Part shown: piece after piece, positions 1-8,479 of the stretch
Position numbering within the stretch: the stretch's first letter is position 1
Layout: the number at the start of each line of letters is the position of its first letter
NCBI RefSeq assembly: GCF_001854765.1
Contig: NZ_LJJE01000112.1
Location: forward strand, 186,001-250,000
Direction: 5' to 3'
DNA from: Vibrio sonorensis
GTDB lineage: Bacteria; Pseudomonadota; Gammaproteobacteria; Enterobacterales; Vibrionaceae
Length of the DNA: 64,000 nt
Notes under the pieces: generated by a model
The model's input: the letters and a program-made list of their open reading frames with translations, nothing else
What the model was told of the DNA's origin: nothing
Databases searched by the model: none
Translations under genes and position numbers: made by a program

Positions 1-237
1 GATGTGGTAAATGTAGATATTGGTAATGGTGCGGGAGTAACGACCGCGAACCGCGCGTTTGTATATAAACAGCGATAAGACGGCAAAGGAACCTTCAACG
101 TAAGCCAACAAGTGAAAGTCGTGAACGAGAAAATTAGTGATGGCAAACAAGGCCGATATGCAGCCGAGTAGGCTGCTCAGCGATATCAACGCAGAGCGGC
201 GCAACTGTTTTGAAGGATTAAATAAATCCAACTCCAT
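1..237 (-). CDS. N-terminus of a multi-pass membrane protein (partial, runs off the left edge)
   Basis: The minus strand opens with ATG at 237 and stays open for 79 codons to base 1. The product begins MELDLFNPSKQLRRSALISL and shows at least two hydrophobic segments (about residues 17-40 and 45-60) separated by a short loop, then a basic stretch (KRAVRGRYSR). This resembles the membrane-sensor start of a diguanylate cyclase or sensor kinase, but no catalytic domain lies in the window, so the function is open. An AAGG lies about 8 bases before the ATG. The opposing plus-strand frame at 137-349 has no family resemblance and is a shadow. Confidence 0.6.
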   Translation of the reverse strand, partial: MELDLFNPSKQLRRSALISLSSLLGCISALFAITNFLVHDFHLLAYVEGSFAVLSLFIYKRAVRGRYSRTITNIYIYHI

Positions 238-668
238 CTTAAGCCTTTTAACCTATGCCACTTATTGTCTATTTGGAATGATTCGCTATTTAATGTTTTT
301 GATCAACAGGAAACTTGAACCAATATCAAAATTTTGCGATCTAATATAAACCTTTGTTTGAACTCATATATCTAGCTTGATCACAAATTCGATTTATCTT
401 ATTGATTGGTTAATCGCGTAGTTTTTGCTAAATCGTCCCTTTGAAGCCTAGACGGTGCAGGGGTTTAAACCTAAAGTTAGAACATGGGAATTTGGGATAA
501 GGCACAAAAGCCCATCTTCTAGAATGAAACGGTTGAGATTTTCTCTAATCCAAGGCAAAGAACCTTAGTTAAATTATTGATACTATATGCCTATGTGTTC
601 AACAATAGTTTGCGGGGAAAAGCTCTTAGTGCTTTTCGTTACAGGTAAACTGATTAGTAGTGAGATGT
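238..668. other. Intergenic region between the divergent membrane protein gene and cheV
   Basis: No convincing gene was seen here. It must hold the promoters for the minus-strand membrane protein and for cheV. A stretch at about 472-500 (TAAAGTTA, then GGGATAA) faintly recalls a flagellar sigma-28 promoter, but its spacing is about 2 bases too long. The region is AT-rich. Confidence 0.4.
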
Positions 669-1646
669 ATGAGCAATTCTACAAGTACAATTTTAACCGA
701 AAGCGGCACCAATGAACTTGAGATTATCGAGTTTCACCTAGAAAAGCAGCTTCCTGGAGGTGGTAGTAAGACCTGTTACTACGGCATTAACGTCGCCAAA
801 GTTCGCGAGGTTATACAAGTCCCTGAAACAACAGATTACCCAAACGCTCAGCCACATATGGTTGGGGTTTTTTCTTCTCGTGATATTTTGACTCCACTCG
901 TTGATCTTGCTGGCTGGCTAGGTATCCCGACAAATCCAAACAAAGAAAAGAACTTTGTTATCGTTACGGACTTCAACCGTATGACTAATGGTTTTTTGAT
1001 CGATAGCATTAGCCGTATACACCGAATTTCGTGGAACGATGTGGAATCACCTAGCCAATTTTTGGAAGCGGGTGAACAAGATTGTGTGGTCGCTGTCGTG
1101 CGAAAAGATGGCAATCTGATTATGATTTTGGACTTTGAAAAGATCATTGCCGATATCAACCCAGAGCTGAGTATGGAGAAATACGACGTTAAGGTTGACC
1201 GCTCGGTAGACCTAAATCAAACCATGGTAACTAAGCGCAATGCGAAGACAGTATTGGTAGTGGATGATTCGGCGTTTATTCGTAGCTTAATTCAAGATAC
1301 ATTGAGTTCGGCTGGCTACAACGTTATCGCGTGTAAAGATGGCGGCGAAGCGCATGAGAAGCTACAAGAAATTGCCGAAGTAGCTAAAACCGAAAAAATG
1401 CCGGTGGCAGATTTAGTCAATGCCATTGTCACCGATGTGGAGATGCCACGCATGGATGGCATGCATTTGGTTAAGCGTTTACGAGACAGTGAAGACTACA
1501 AAACGACACCGATTGTGATGTTCTCATCACTAATGAGTGAAGACAATCGCGCAAAAGCGTTAGCTCTTGGTGCAAATGACACAATTACTAAGCCAGAGAT
1601 TGGCAAATTAGTCACAATGATGGATGGCTTAGTCTTTAACGACTAA
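669..1646 (+). CDS. cheV: Chemotaxis coupling protein CheV (CheW domain plus receiver)
   Basis: CheV couples chemoreceptors to the CheA kinase and carries a phosphorylatable receiver. The N-terminal CheW-like domain (about residues 15-175) has the typical YGINVAKVREVI and GVFSSRDILTPLVDLAGWLG segments. The C-terminal receiver (about 195-325) starts VLVVDDSAFIRSLI, with acceptor Asp in IVTDVEMPRMDG and conserved Lys in TITKPE. The frame is also open from a GTG at 660, but ATG 669 (MSNSTSTILTES) is the more natural start; the ribosome site is weak. Length (325 aa) is normal. A strong palindromic terminator follows directly. Two chemoreceptor genes lie elsewhere in the window. Confidence 0.9.
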   Translation: MSNSTSTILTESGTNELEIIEFHLEKQLPGGGSKTCYYGINVAKVREVIQVPETTDYPNAQPHMVGVFSSRDILTPLVDLAGWLGIPTNPNKEKNFVIVTDFNRMTNGFLIDSISRIHRISWNDVESPSQFLEAGEQDCVVAVVRKDGNLIMILDFEKIIADINPELSMEKYDVKVDRSVDLNQTMVTKRNAKTVLVVDDSAFIRSLIQDTLSSAGYNVIACKDGGEAHEKLQEIAEVAKTEKMPVADLVNAIVTDVEMPRMDGMHLVKRLRDSEDYKTTPIVMFSSLMSEDNRAKALALGANDTITKPEIGKLVTMMDGLVFND

Positions 1647-1681
1647 TGTGTATCGTTTAATGCTATTCGTAAGGCGATTAA

Positions 1682-1715
1682 AGAAAAATGGTAGGCCTAG
1701 GCCTACCATTTTTCT
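1682..1715. terminator. Perfect palindromic terminator after cheV
   Basis: A 34-base perfect inverted repeat with arms of 17 bases centred on CCTAGG. It begins AGAAAAATGG and ends with a T-run followed by CT. The A-run and T-run flanks let it act in both directions. It closes cheV and insulates the TonB2 operon. Confidence 0.8.
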
Positions 1716-1811
1716 ATTTGACGCTTGATGCCTTTAGGCTAAACGTAGAAAATGCCATGTTCTAAAATAAATATTTGCTACAGTGTCACTTTATCTAAAA
1801 GGAATGGATTG

Positions 1812-2573
1812 TTGACTATTGGAAAACACCTAGTTGTGGGTTTGGGGCTATCGGTCACCATGTCGAGTTTGGCAAATGATGGTGAATTTGAGAAAGCGAA
1901 GAGTGCAGTCGCAGAACTTCACGCTATACAGGCTTCGAATCAAAAAAATATTGAGCAACTAGACGATGCTAACCATCGACTTCAACTGGAAATTGAAAAC
2001 CTAAAGCTCAAGATCCGACAAATGCAGGTATACGAAAAGCACCTTGCAGCTTTGATAGAGAATCAAACTAAGGAACTCAGTGACAAGTCTAAGCAAATAG
2101 AGGGTATCCGTGATACTCGTGCGGGCTTGATTCCCTTGATGTACTCCATGCTTAGCCAATTGGAGGCGTTTTCAAACGATAGTCCCTTCAAAAGAGAGCT
2201 AAAAACTCAACGCCTCAAAACCCTTAACAATATGATGGTTCGCGCCGACGTCAGTGATGAAGAGAAGTATCGTAGGATCTTAGAAACTTTTCGCATCGAA
2301 CTTGATTACGGCTTGAAACTCGATACGAATTATCAAACCATTTTAGTCAGCGAAAAAGAACGTCACTTGGAACTACTCTCGTTTGGGAATACTGCATTGT
2401 ATGCTCGTTCACCTAACAACGAAGAATATTGGCATTGGAACCCCGTAGTTAAAAATTGGCAAGACGTAGCAACGGAGCATCACAATTCGATCGATAAGGC
2501 CTATGACATAGCATTGGGTAGTCCGCCAGAACTCCTTCTCCTTCCCGTTGTAAAAACGGAGGTGTCACAATGA
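1812..2573 (+). CDS. DUF3450 periplasmic coiled-coil protein of the TonB2 cluster
   Basis: This is the first gene of the TonB2-type operon, and DUF3450 genes regularly sit before ttpC in vibrios. The mature protein is rich in heptads (about residues 25-90, e.g. IEQLDDANHRLQLEIENLKL), so it should form a long coiled coil, followed by a conserved C-terminal region. Its role is not established; it probably assists TtpC in the periplasm. An in-frame ATG at 1752 exists, but TTG at 1812 is preferred: AAAAGGA lies 8 bases before it, and translation from there begins directly with a signal peptide (TIGKHLVVGLGLSVTMSSLA). The stop overlaps the ttpC start (ATGA). Confidence 0.75.
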   Translation: MTIGKHLVVGLGLSVTMSSLANDGEFEKAKSAVAELHAIQASNQKNIEQLDDANHRLQLEIENLKLKIRQMQVYEKHLAALIENQTKELSDKSKQIEGIRDTRAGLIPLMYSMLSQLEAFSNDSPFKRELKTQRLKTLNNMMVRADVSDEEKYRRILETFRIELDYGLKLDTNYQTILVSEKERHLELLSFGNTALYARSPNNEEYWHWNPVVKNWQDVATEHHNSIDKAYDIALGSPPELLLLPVVKTEVSQ

Positions 2574-3892
2574 CGTTTCGCCTGTTTTCACTGGTGCTTC
2601 TACTCCCGCAAATTTGCTTTGCTCAAGGCATACAGGAAAGCGCACAAAACTTCGCACAAGAGGTGTTTATAGCGGAGCAGAAGAGACTCGATAAACATCA
2701 AACTTCAGCAGAATCACTGCAGGCTGAGTTACGCGCACTTGAGCAGCAATACGCGGAATTAGAGGCGCGCACAAAGTCAATGAGTGAAACCTTTACCAGT
2801 AATGAAGTCGACATTGCAGAACTTGAAAAAAAACTTAGCTTAGAAAGTGGCAGTTTGGGGGATGTATTTGCAACGGCAAAGAGCAGCGCATTGACCGTCT
2901 ATGATGATCTGAGGGACAAACCATTAGCTTGGAACAAAGATAACATAGACAACTTACTGATAGGTATCAGCAAAAGTAACGGTGTTATGTCCTACCAAGA
3001 GCTCGAATCGCTTCATTTAGCTTACATTGATCTGATCAAAGCGACTAAACAATGGCGAAGTGGTCCAATTAACACCATTGATCGCGCGGGAGCCATTCAA
3101 ACTGATCAAGCCTTCGCTATAGGTGCATTCGCTTTAGTCGCCCCAGAGGGAATACTCGACTTTCGAAGTGGTGAGGCCGTTACTCGTCCATTTGAGGCTA
3201 ATTTTTCTGTCAACTACGAAAACTTGTCACTATCTGATGTCGGCTCGACGGTTGTTTTCCCCTTTGATCCTACCAAGGGCGAGCTATATCTACACGACAT
3301 TGGCAAACTGACTCTGAGTGAACGTTTTGAAAAGGCTGGAGTAATAGGCAAAGTTATCGCTCTGCTATTTGTTGTCGGATCAATCATCTCTGTTTATCGC
3401 GGTGTTGGCCTAGCTAAAGAGCAGCGTGCAATTAATCGGCAATTGCAAAATCCCGATACAGAAAACCAAAGTGGGCTCGGTGAGCTACTTATCGCCTTTC
3501 GTTCGGAAAACCAATGGCAGCCAGAAGTATTGGAACTGCGGCTTTTAGAACTGGTGGTTGACCAGCAATCTAAGCTAGAAAAAGGCTTATCTATGCTAAA
3601 GCTTTTAGCAGCACTTGCCCCCATGCTTGGATTACTGGGTACCGTCTTGGGAATGATTGAAACCTTCCAAGCGATGACTATAACAAGCGAGCAAAGCTCA
3701 GCTATGATGGCGAGCGGCATCTCAACAGCGTTGACAACGACCGTTTTAGGTCTAATTGCCGCTATGCCCTTGTTGTTAGCCCACAACTATCTTTCTTCTC
3801 AATCTGAATCAATAAGACAGATCCTTGAGAAACAAGGATTAGCCATGGTCGCAGACGTTGCTCAGCAGGAGCAGGGTAAACGCCATGCTTGA
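2570..3892 (+). CDS. ttpC: TtpC, TonB2-associated ExbB/MotA/TolQ-family protein
   Basis: TtpC is an extra inner-membrane component needed by Vibrio TonB2 systems to energise outer-membrane receptors. It has a signal peptide (MTFRLFSLVLLLPQICFA), a periplasmic coiled coil (about residues 30-100), a periplasmic domain, a membrane segment near residues 262-280, then the MotA/TolQ/ExbB domain (about 320-430) with LAPMLGLLGTVLGMIETFQA and TALTTTVLGLIAAMPLLLA. The 440 aa length matches TtpC, far longer than ExbB. It overlaps the upstream stop by 4 bases, and its end overlaps the exbB2 start by 8 bases, so translation is probably coupled. Confidence 0.9.
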   Translation: MTFRLFSLVLLLPQICFAQGIQESAQNFAQEVFIAEQKRLDKHQTSAESLQAELRALEQQYAELEARTKSMSETFTSNEVDIAELEKKLSLESGSLGDVFATAKSSALTVYDDLRDKPLAWNKDNIDNLLIGISKSNGVMSYQELESLHLAYIDLIKATKQWRSGPINTIDRAGAIQTDQAFAIGAFALVAPEGILDFRSGEAVTRPFEANFSVNYENLSLSDVGSTVVFPFDPTKGELYLHDIGKLTLSERFEKAGVIGKVIALLFVVGSIISVYRGVGLAKEQRAINRQLQNPDTENQSGLGELLIAFRSENQWQPEVLELRLLELVVDQQSKLEKGLSMLKLLAALAPMLGLLGTVLGMIETFQAMTITSEQSSAMMASGISTALTTTVLGLIAAMPLLLAHNYLSSQSESIRQILEKQGLAMVADVAQQEQGKRHA

Positions 3893-4412
3893 TCTTCAAT
3901 TTTCGTTAAACTATCAACTCGTACACAACTGGCTTACGCAAGGTGGCATAGTGTTGTGGGTGCTTAGTGGCGCTCTGTTTATCTTTTGGTGGTTAGTTTT
4001 CGACAAGCTCTATTTTATGGCGTTTGTATTTCCTAAGTTAAAAATTGAATGGCTATCCAAATGGAATGTGCGGGAAGATAAAACCAGTTGGGCAGCAAAA
4101 GCGGCAAAGGAAGGATGGATTTGCGAAGCCGAACTTAAGCTCAATCATGGATTTTCTATTATCAAATCACTGGTAGCACTCTTTCCGATGATTGGTTTAC
4201 TGGGAACGGTCACGGGAATGATTAGCGTCTTTGAAACACTGGCTTACACCACCAGTCATACGCAACTTGTACAGGGCATTTCAATGGCAACCATACCAAC
4301 AATGGCCGGCATGGTTTGCGCGCTGCTTGGTATGTTTATTTACGCAAGGCTAAAGCGTTTGGCTTCGGTAAAGCATCTCAACTTTGAAAGACGATTCCGA
4401 GGTGAAGCATGA
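3885..4412 (+). CDS. exbB2: ExbB2, proton-channel subunit of the TonB2 complex
   Basis: ExbB-type inner-membrane protein of the proton channel that powers TonB2. There are three membrane segments: about residues 15-40 (GGIVLWVLSGALFIFWWLVF), near 100 (LVALFPMIGLLGTVTGMISV) and near 135 (GISMATIPTMAGMVCALLGM), the last two forming the MotA/TolQ/ExbB signature. At 175 aa it is a typical short ExbB2. ATG 3885 is preferred over an upstream frame start at 3858 because it begins the usual MLDLQFSLN and has AGGAG-like sequence ahead. It overlaps ttpC by 8 bases and exbD2 by 4 (ATGA). Confidence 0.9.
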   Translation: MLDLQFSLNYQLVHNWLTQGGIVLWVLSGALFIFWWLVFDKLYFMAFVFPKLKIEWLSKWNVREDKTSWAAKAAKEGWICEAELKLNHGFSIIKSLVALFPMIGLLGTVTGMISVFETLAYTTSHTQLVQGISMATIPTMAGMVCALLGMFIYARLKRLASVKHLNFERRFRGEA

Positions 4413-4807
4413 GGCTAGGGCGCAGAGAAAGGAAGGATCAGGAAGTTCAAATAGAGCTTACTCCAATGTTGGATATTGTTTTCATCATGCTGATTTTCTT
4501 TATTGTTACCACGACGTTTACCAAAGAGTCGGCGATAGAGGTTAATAAACCGCAAACCAGCCAAGCGGCTGCCGTACAACAAGAAGTTTTGACCATTAGC
4601 GTCGACAAAAACAATCTTGTCTATTTTAACAACCAGATTATCGACGTGGAATCGATTCCAAGGCTTTTGCAAACATCAAATCGCGACGTTTCCCTTTTAA
4701 TCAATGCGGATCGCTTAGCCTACAACGGGACAGTAGTATCAATCATGGACAAAGCGAAGTCGGCTGGTGTCACACAAATTTCTTTGGGTACGGAGCTTAA
4801 ACGATGA
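4409..4807 (+). CDS. exbD2: ExbD2, proton-channel subunit of the TonB2 complex
   Basis: ExbD/TolR family protein: short cytoplasmic N-terminus, one membrane helix (about residues 19-37) containing the conserved proton-path Asp in PMLDIVFIMLIFFIV, then a periplasmic domain of about 90 residues. The 132 aa length is normal. Both ends overlap neighbours by 4 bases (ATGA), as expected for a stoichiometric complex with ExbB2 and TonB2. Confidence 0.92.
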   Translation: MRLGRRERKDQEVQIELTPMLDIVFIMLIFFIVTTTFTKESAIEVNKPQTSQAAAVQQEVLTISVDKNNLVYFNNQIIDVESIPRLLQTSNRDVSLLINADRLAYNGTVVSIMDKAKSAGVTQISLGTELKR

Positions 4808-5463
4808 GAAGGCTAGTCATTGTCTTAACGCTAACCTTCATAATGACAGGCACGGTATTGCAGGTCATGGCCTCTTTAGTAGGCCAGAGTGACAGTACTG
4901 ATCAGCAGAAAACGCTGGGTTATAACCTTGTACTTAATGAGATTGACTCTGAACCTGAAACGAGAACAAGACAACTCCCAGAGCGACCACCACTAGAATC
5001 GCTCAAAAAAGTTTCTAACCCTTCCATAAGGGCTAGCTCGTTAGCAAACAATGTTGGGCAGACAAAAGAAATTAGTTTGAGTGCTTTTGTAATTCCGCCT
5101 AGCAAAATTGCTGTATCGACGCCTGATTTTGGACAATGGCAATCCGAGCCAATCGAAACTGACATAGCCAACATTTCCAAAATAAGTAATAACCAACCAC
5201 TTTTGCCGATCAGTAAACCTAAGCCAATATATCCAGTAGAAGCCAAACGCCGCAAAGTTGAAGGATTTGTAAAAGTAAGCTTTTCAATAGATGGCAAAGG
5301 GCATACTCGACACATCAAGGTAATAGACGCTCAGCCGCCACGCACGTTTGAACGTTCAGCAATACAAGCAGTAAGAAAGTGGCGCTACCAGCCATTGCAG
5401 ATTAATGGTGTGCCAGTTGAACAGGATCCGCAAATCGTAATCGTGGAGTTTAACTTACAATGA
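4804..5463 (+). CDS. tonB2: TonB2 energy transducer
   Basis: TonB protein spanning the periplasm from the ExbB2/ExbD2 channel to outer-membrane receptors. It has an N-terminal membrane anchor (about residues 4-24), a periplasmic linker without the long Pro-Lys repeats of TonB1, and a C-terminal TonB domain (about 140-219) with PIYPVEAKRRKVEGFVKV, IDGKGHTRHIKVIDA and AIQAVRKWRYQP. At 219 aa it fits the short TonB2 type. The stop overlaps the next gene by 4 bases. The receptor gene at 8.7 kb is a possible client. Confidence 0.92.
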   Translation: MRRLVIVLTLTFIMTGTVLQVMASLVGQSDSTDQQKTLGYNLVLNEIDSEPETRTRQLPERPPLESLKKVSNPSIRASSLANNVGQTKEISLSAFVIPPSKIAVSTPDFGQWQSEPIETDIANISKISNNQPLLPISKPKPIYPVEAKRRKVEGFVKVSFSIDGKGHTRHIKVIDAQPPRTFERSAIQAVRKWRYQPLQINGVPVEQDPQIVIVEFNLQ

Positions 5464-6503
5464 AAGGATTAAGGCTTTTCTGCTTTACCATTCTCTTTTC
5501 TTTCCCGTTATATGCGGTGAGTGTAAGCACGAGTACAGCGAACAAACTCAACTACGCTATCAAGCTTGTAGAACAAAAGAACTATGTCAAAGCGATACAA
5601 GTTCTAGAGTCGGCAAATCCAACTCGCCGAGAAGGACAGGCTATGGTGAGTCGTATGCTGGGTATAGTGTATTGGCAGTCAAACAATATAGAGTCGGCCA
5701 TTCAACATCTACATCAAGCGGTGCAAGGAGAAGTGCTTGATGAACGAACATACGGGACAGAACGTATGTTGGCAGACCTTTATTACCACAACTCCCAATT
5801 CGAACTATCGATAAAGCACTACAAGCGGTTAATTCAACTCGGTTTTAATGATGAAGAGAATAGGGAGCTGCAAATGATGTTAGCCAGCTCCATGTATCAA
5901 CTAGGTAATTGGCAACAAGTTATTGATACACTGCAAATGTTTCCCTACCAACAGGGGGCACAAGACGTTACGCCACTATCCCTAATGTTTAACGCACAAA
6001 TAAATGCAAAAGAGTTAACCGGAGCAATTGAAACAGCAAAAAGGATTATCGGCCATAAACCTCGCGATATTATGTGGATACGAAACGTGGTAAACCTCTA
6101 CGTCGAGACAAAGCAGTATTATCCTGCGCTTGATACATTAGTCACGGCCTATGGAGTTGGGCTCAATCTACTGGAAAGTGACCTTAAGTTGATCGTGCAG
6201 CTCTATCAAGAGTTAGATTTACCTTTTGCAGCAGGACGGTTAAGCGAAGAAAGTCGAGCAAACACCTTACCGGCGTTAAAAATGGAAGCTTACTATTGGC
6301 AAGCAGCACGAGAGTGGGGGAAGGCCTCAACGGTACTCGAAAAAATGGCTGAAATGGATAACCGCTACTATTGGGACTTGGCATTAACTTACTACCGAAC
6401 TGGAGACTATGTGGATTCACTTAACGCAGTGGAACAGTTGGAAGACCAATCCGAGTCTCAAGTTGTCGATCTAAAGAACAATCTCTCTCTTCTACTCAAT
6501 TGA
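5460..6503 (+). CDS. TPR-repeat periplasmic protein of the TonB2 operon
   Basis: Last gene of the operon, overlapping tonB2 by 4 bases. The start MKGLRLFCFTILFSFPLYAVS is a signal peptide, so the protein should be periplasmic or membrane-associated. The remainder is helical with tetratricopeptide-like repeats (for example residues about 28-60, 62-95, 100-130, 195-225 and 275-330). TPR proteins usually act as protein-protein adaptors; this one always seems to travel with Vibrio TonB2 clusters, but its exact role is not known to me. No terminator was found before the tRNA promoter. Confidence 0.8.
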   Translation: MKGLRLFCFTILFSFPLYAVSVSTSTANKLNYAIKLVEQKNYVKAIQVLESANPTRREGQAMVSRMLGIVYWQSNNIESAIQHLHQAVQGEVLDERTYGTERMLADLYYHNSQFELSIKHYKRLIQLGFNDEENRELQMMLASSMYQLGNWQQVIDTLQMFPYQQGAQDVTPLSLMFNAQINAKELTGAIETAKRIIGHKPRDIMWIRNVVNLYVETKQYYPALDTLVTAYGVGLNLLESDLKLIVQLYQELDLPFAAGRLSEESRANTLPALKMEAYYWQAAREWGKASTVLEKMAEMDNRYYWDLALTYYRTGDYVDSLNAVEQLEDQSESQVVDLKNNLSLLLN

Positions 6504-6604
6504 GAAACATTAGAAAAATTGCTGGTTTGTCACTCTACTGTGAATAAAAAATGGTCACTTAGACTATATCTAAACCAAACAGTCAAAAAATGCGTTGTTA
6601 ACAC

Positions 6605-6633
6605 TTGCGTCTGTTCCTGAGTCTCGCTAATAT
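6605..6633 (+). promoter_or_regulatory. Sigma-70 promoter of the tRNA-Val pair
   Basis: TTGCGT at 6605-6610 and TAATAT at 6628-6633 are separated by 17 bases and followed by a discriminator (CCTCCTCG). The first tRNA begins 20 bases after the -10 hexamer. This is the arrangement expected for a stable-RNA promoter. Confidence 0.7.
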
Positions 6634-6652
6634 CCTCCTCGTTCCAAGGAAT

Positions 6653-6729
6653 GGGTCCGTAGCTCAGTTGGTTAGAGTACTACCTTGACATGGTAGGGGT
6701 CGGCGATTCGAGTTCGCCCGGACCCACCA
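6653..6729 (+). tRNA. tRNA-Val, anticodon GAC
   Basis: A 77-base cloverleaf. Acceptor GGGTCCG pairs perfectly with CGGACCC, the anticodon arm is CTACC-TTGACAT-GGTAG with anticodon GAC, the T arm is GGCGA-TTCGAGT-TCGCC, and the 3' CCA is encoded. The D stem (GCTC/GAGT) has a G-T closing pair. It is first of a two-tRNA transcript. Confidence 0.95.
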
Positions 6730-6766
6730 TCCCTTGCTGCATAATCATGCACTGGAACCACAATTT

Positions 6767-6843
<77 letters not shown>

Positions 6844-6852
6844 ATTCCTAGA

Positions 6853-6879
6853 AAACCCGTCACTCAGTGGCGGGTTTTT
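6853..6879 (+). terminator. Rho-independent terminator after the tRNA-Val genes
   Basis: ACCCGTCAC-TCA-GTGGCGGGT forms a 9-bp stem with one G-T pair and is followed by a run of five T. It ends the tRNA transcript; its A-rich left flank means it could also serve the minus-strand MATE gene. Confidence 0.8.
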
Positions 6880-6895
6880 CTTTATCTGCTGTTTG

Positions 6896-8260
6896 TTAAT
6901 AGCTTTTGGCTAGTACGTTGGTTTGGCTGCGTAGCTGCTTATAGCGATGTATAAACACCAGAGCGTCTACTACGTTTGCTAGTGCGATTGCGGTAAACAA
7001 CCAAACAACGTCTAGTTTAAAGTGAACAATAACCAAGCTTGGTATCACAATGTTCAGCCAAAGTAACCAGACCTTTATCAAAGCAGTTTTGGTGACATCC
7101 CCAAGACCTCTTAATGCTGCGGTATATACAAATTGAAGCCCTAAAGGAACTTGAGCTAAACCAATTATGCGTATGTAGACTGAAGCATCATTGATTACAT
7201 TGATATTGTCAGTAAAGAGACTGGCAAACGGTTGAGGAATTATGGCCATTATCAGGCCTATTGAGCCCATGAATAAACAGGCTAGCTTGGCAGTGACCAC
7301 CACAATGCTATCTACATCCTGAGGCTTATTTGCTCCGATAAATCGACTAACCAGAGTAGTCGCAGCCGCCGCCGTTCCAAGGCCAGGTAGAAATGCAATA
7401 CTCTCAACTCTGTAGCCAATTTGAAAACCGGCTGCGACAGAGGCGGCATAACTATTTATTAGAGAAATGACAAATAACCAACTCATCAAAAAGGTGAAGT
7501 TTTCGACTACTGAAGGAATGCCGAGTTTAAGTATTTCTTTAATGTGTTGGAGAATCCCCACAAACTGCATAGAGATGTGCGAAGTCTTGTTGAGCATAAA
7601 GAGATACATAGCAACACTGCAAGACGTCGCAATGATGGTCCCAATGGCCGCCCCTTGAATCCCCAAAGCAGGTAATCCGAAGTTGCCAAAAATGAATAGG
7701 TAATTGAAGGCAATGTTAAATCCTACACTGACGATTTTGATATTCATTGGCAGAGTGCTGTTCCCTGTGGAAACAAAGTAAGTAAACAGGATTACATCGA
7801 GGTATATAAAAATAGAGCCTGCTAGCAAAGTACCTAGATACATTGAGCCAAGCGTGGCAACTTCGTAGGTAGTTTGGAAAAACAGATACAAATCTCTGAC
7901 AAAAGGAATTGCGAGCGTGCCCAAACAGTAGATTGGTAGTGCACCAATAATCATTGCGACAATAACGTTTTTGGCGGCTTGATGCTTTTTAGCACCGGTA
8001 AGGCGAGCGATGAGTATGCCACCACCAGTTGCAAACAGGTTATCTAGGGCACCTATAGAGCTAGAAAGCAAAACTAGCCCCATACCAACGGCGGTAAGCT
8101 CGGCAGTGCCAAGTCGCCCAATCATAAATAGATCGATAAGTACCATTGCCATATCAAGGAATAATTTCAAAGAGACAGGGATAGCAATGGTTAAAACCTG
8201 CTTTGAAAGTGATCGAGAGTTTTTCAACGAATTTACATACACACGAGTGTATGTCTCCAT
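6896..8260 (-). CDS. MATE-family multidrug/toxin exporter
   Basis: Twelve-helix inner-membrane antiporter of the MATE family, exporting cationic or organic compounds with Na+ or H+. Hydrophobic segments run through residues about 20-440; family-like motifs include FLDMAMVLIDLFMIGRLG at the first helix and AALRGLGDVTKTALIKVW near residue 385. At 454 aa it is full length. It is not the NorM orthologue, which lies at 39-40 kb next to ribE. The annotated ATG has no clear Shine-Dalgarno and sits inside a hairpin; codons 3-9 form a second hairpin. A downstream start (TTG at codon 12) cannot be excluded. A structured leader with a 40-codon ORF lies upstream. Confidence 0.85.
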   Translation of the reverse strand: METYTRVYVNSLKNSRSLSKQVLTIAIPVSLKLFLDMAMVLIDLFMIGRLGTAELTAVGMGLVLLSSSIGALDNLFATGGGILIARLTGAKKHQAAKNVIVAMIIGALPIYCLGTLAIPFVRDLYLFFQTTYEVATLGSMYLGTLLAGSIFIYLDVILFTYFVSTGNSTLPMNIKIVSVGFNIAFNYLFIFGNFGLPALGIQGAAIGTIIATSCSVAMYLFMLNKTSHISMQFVGILQHIKEILKLGIPSVVENFTFLMSWLFVISLINSYAASVAAGFQIGYRVESIAFLPGLGTAAAATTLVSRFIGANKPQDVDSIVVVTAKLACLFMGSIGLIMAIIPQPFASLFTDNINVINDASVYIRIIGLAQVPLGLQFVYTAALRGLGDVTKTALIKVWLLWLNIVIPSLVIVHFKLDVVWLFTAIALANVVDALVFIHRYKQLRSQTNVLAKSY

Positions 8261-8272
8261 GTAAAGATGGAG
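8235..8272 (-). promoter_or_regulatory. Two adjacent perfect inverted repeats over the MATE start codon
   Basis: On the minus strand CTCCAT-CTTTAC-ATGGAG (8255-8272) pairs the start codon with upstream bases. Immediately after it ACATACAC-TCGT-GTGTATGT (8235-8254) gives an 8-bp perfect stem. The second palindrome also looks like a TetR/AcrR-type operator; from memory, the E. coli AcrR site has similar ACATACA and TGTATGT arms. Either translational control by RNA structure or repressor binding is possible. Confidence 0.55.
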
Positions 8273-8356
8273 GCTAGCATTGAGGGGAAGGGTTATGTAT
8301 GACGCGCTCCCAGCACTAGCCGCATTGTTCCGCGGCCGACAAGAGGCACGGATACG

Positions 8357-8479
8357 TTAGTTACAGGCGCCGCCTAGCGAAGACCTAGCTATGATGGCTA
8401 CATCTTTTTGTTTCGCTGAGCGGCGGATTCTATCCGCTGAGGCAAAAATATGAAAATTCCATTTTACGGTATAGATCAT
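8357..8479 (-). CDS. Possible 40-residue leader peptide upstream of the MATE gene
   Basis: This ORF begins ATG at 8479, has a near-perfect Shine-Dalgarno (GAGGAGG, 5 bases before the ATG), and ends TAA at 8357, about 100 bases before the MATE start. The product is small and basic (MIYTVKWNFHIF..., with RIRRSAKQK in the middle) and has no recognised relatives. The coding stretch contains GCGGAT-TCT-ATCCGC (6-bp stem) and repeated CGCTGAG words, so it may act as a regulatory leader whose translation affects downstream structure. Strength of the ribosome site is the main support; a spurious ORF remains possible. Confidence 0.45.
   Translation of the reverse strand: MIYTVKWNFHIFASADRIRRSAKQKDVAIIARSSLGGACN

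Noticed and set aside
137..349. A 70-codon plus-strand frame at the left edge
   Set aside because: It is antisense to a clear membrane-protein N-terminus on the minus strand and has no ribosome site or family likeness.
472..500. Sigma-28 flagellar promoter for cheV
   Set aside because: TAAAGTTA and GGGATAA are present, but the spacing is 13 rather than 11 bases and the start codon is about 170 bases away.
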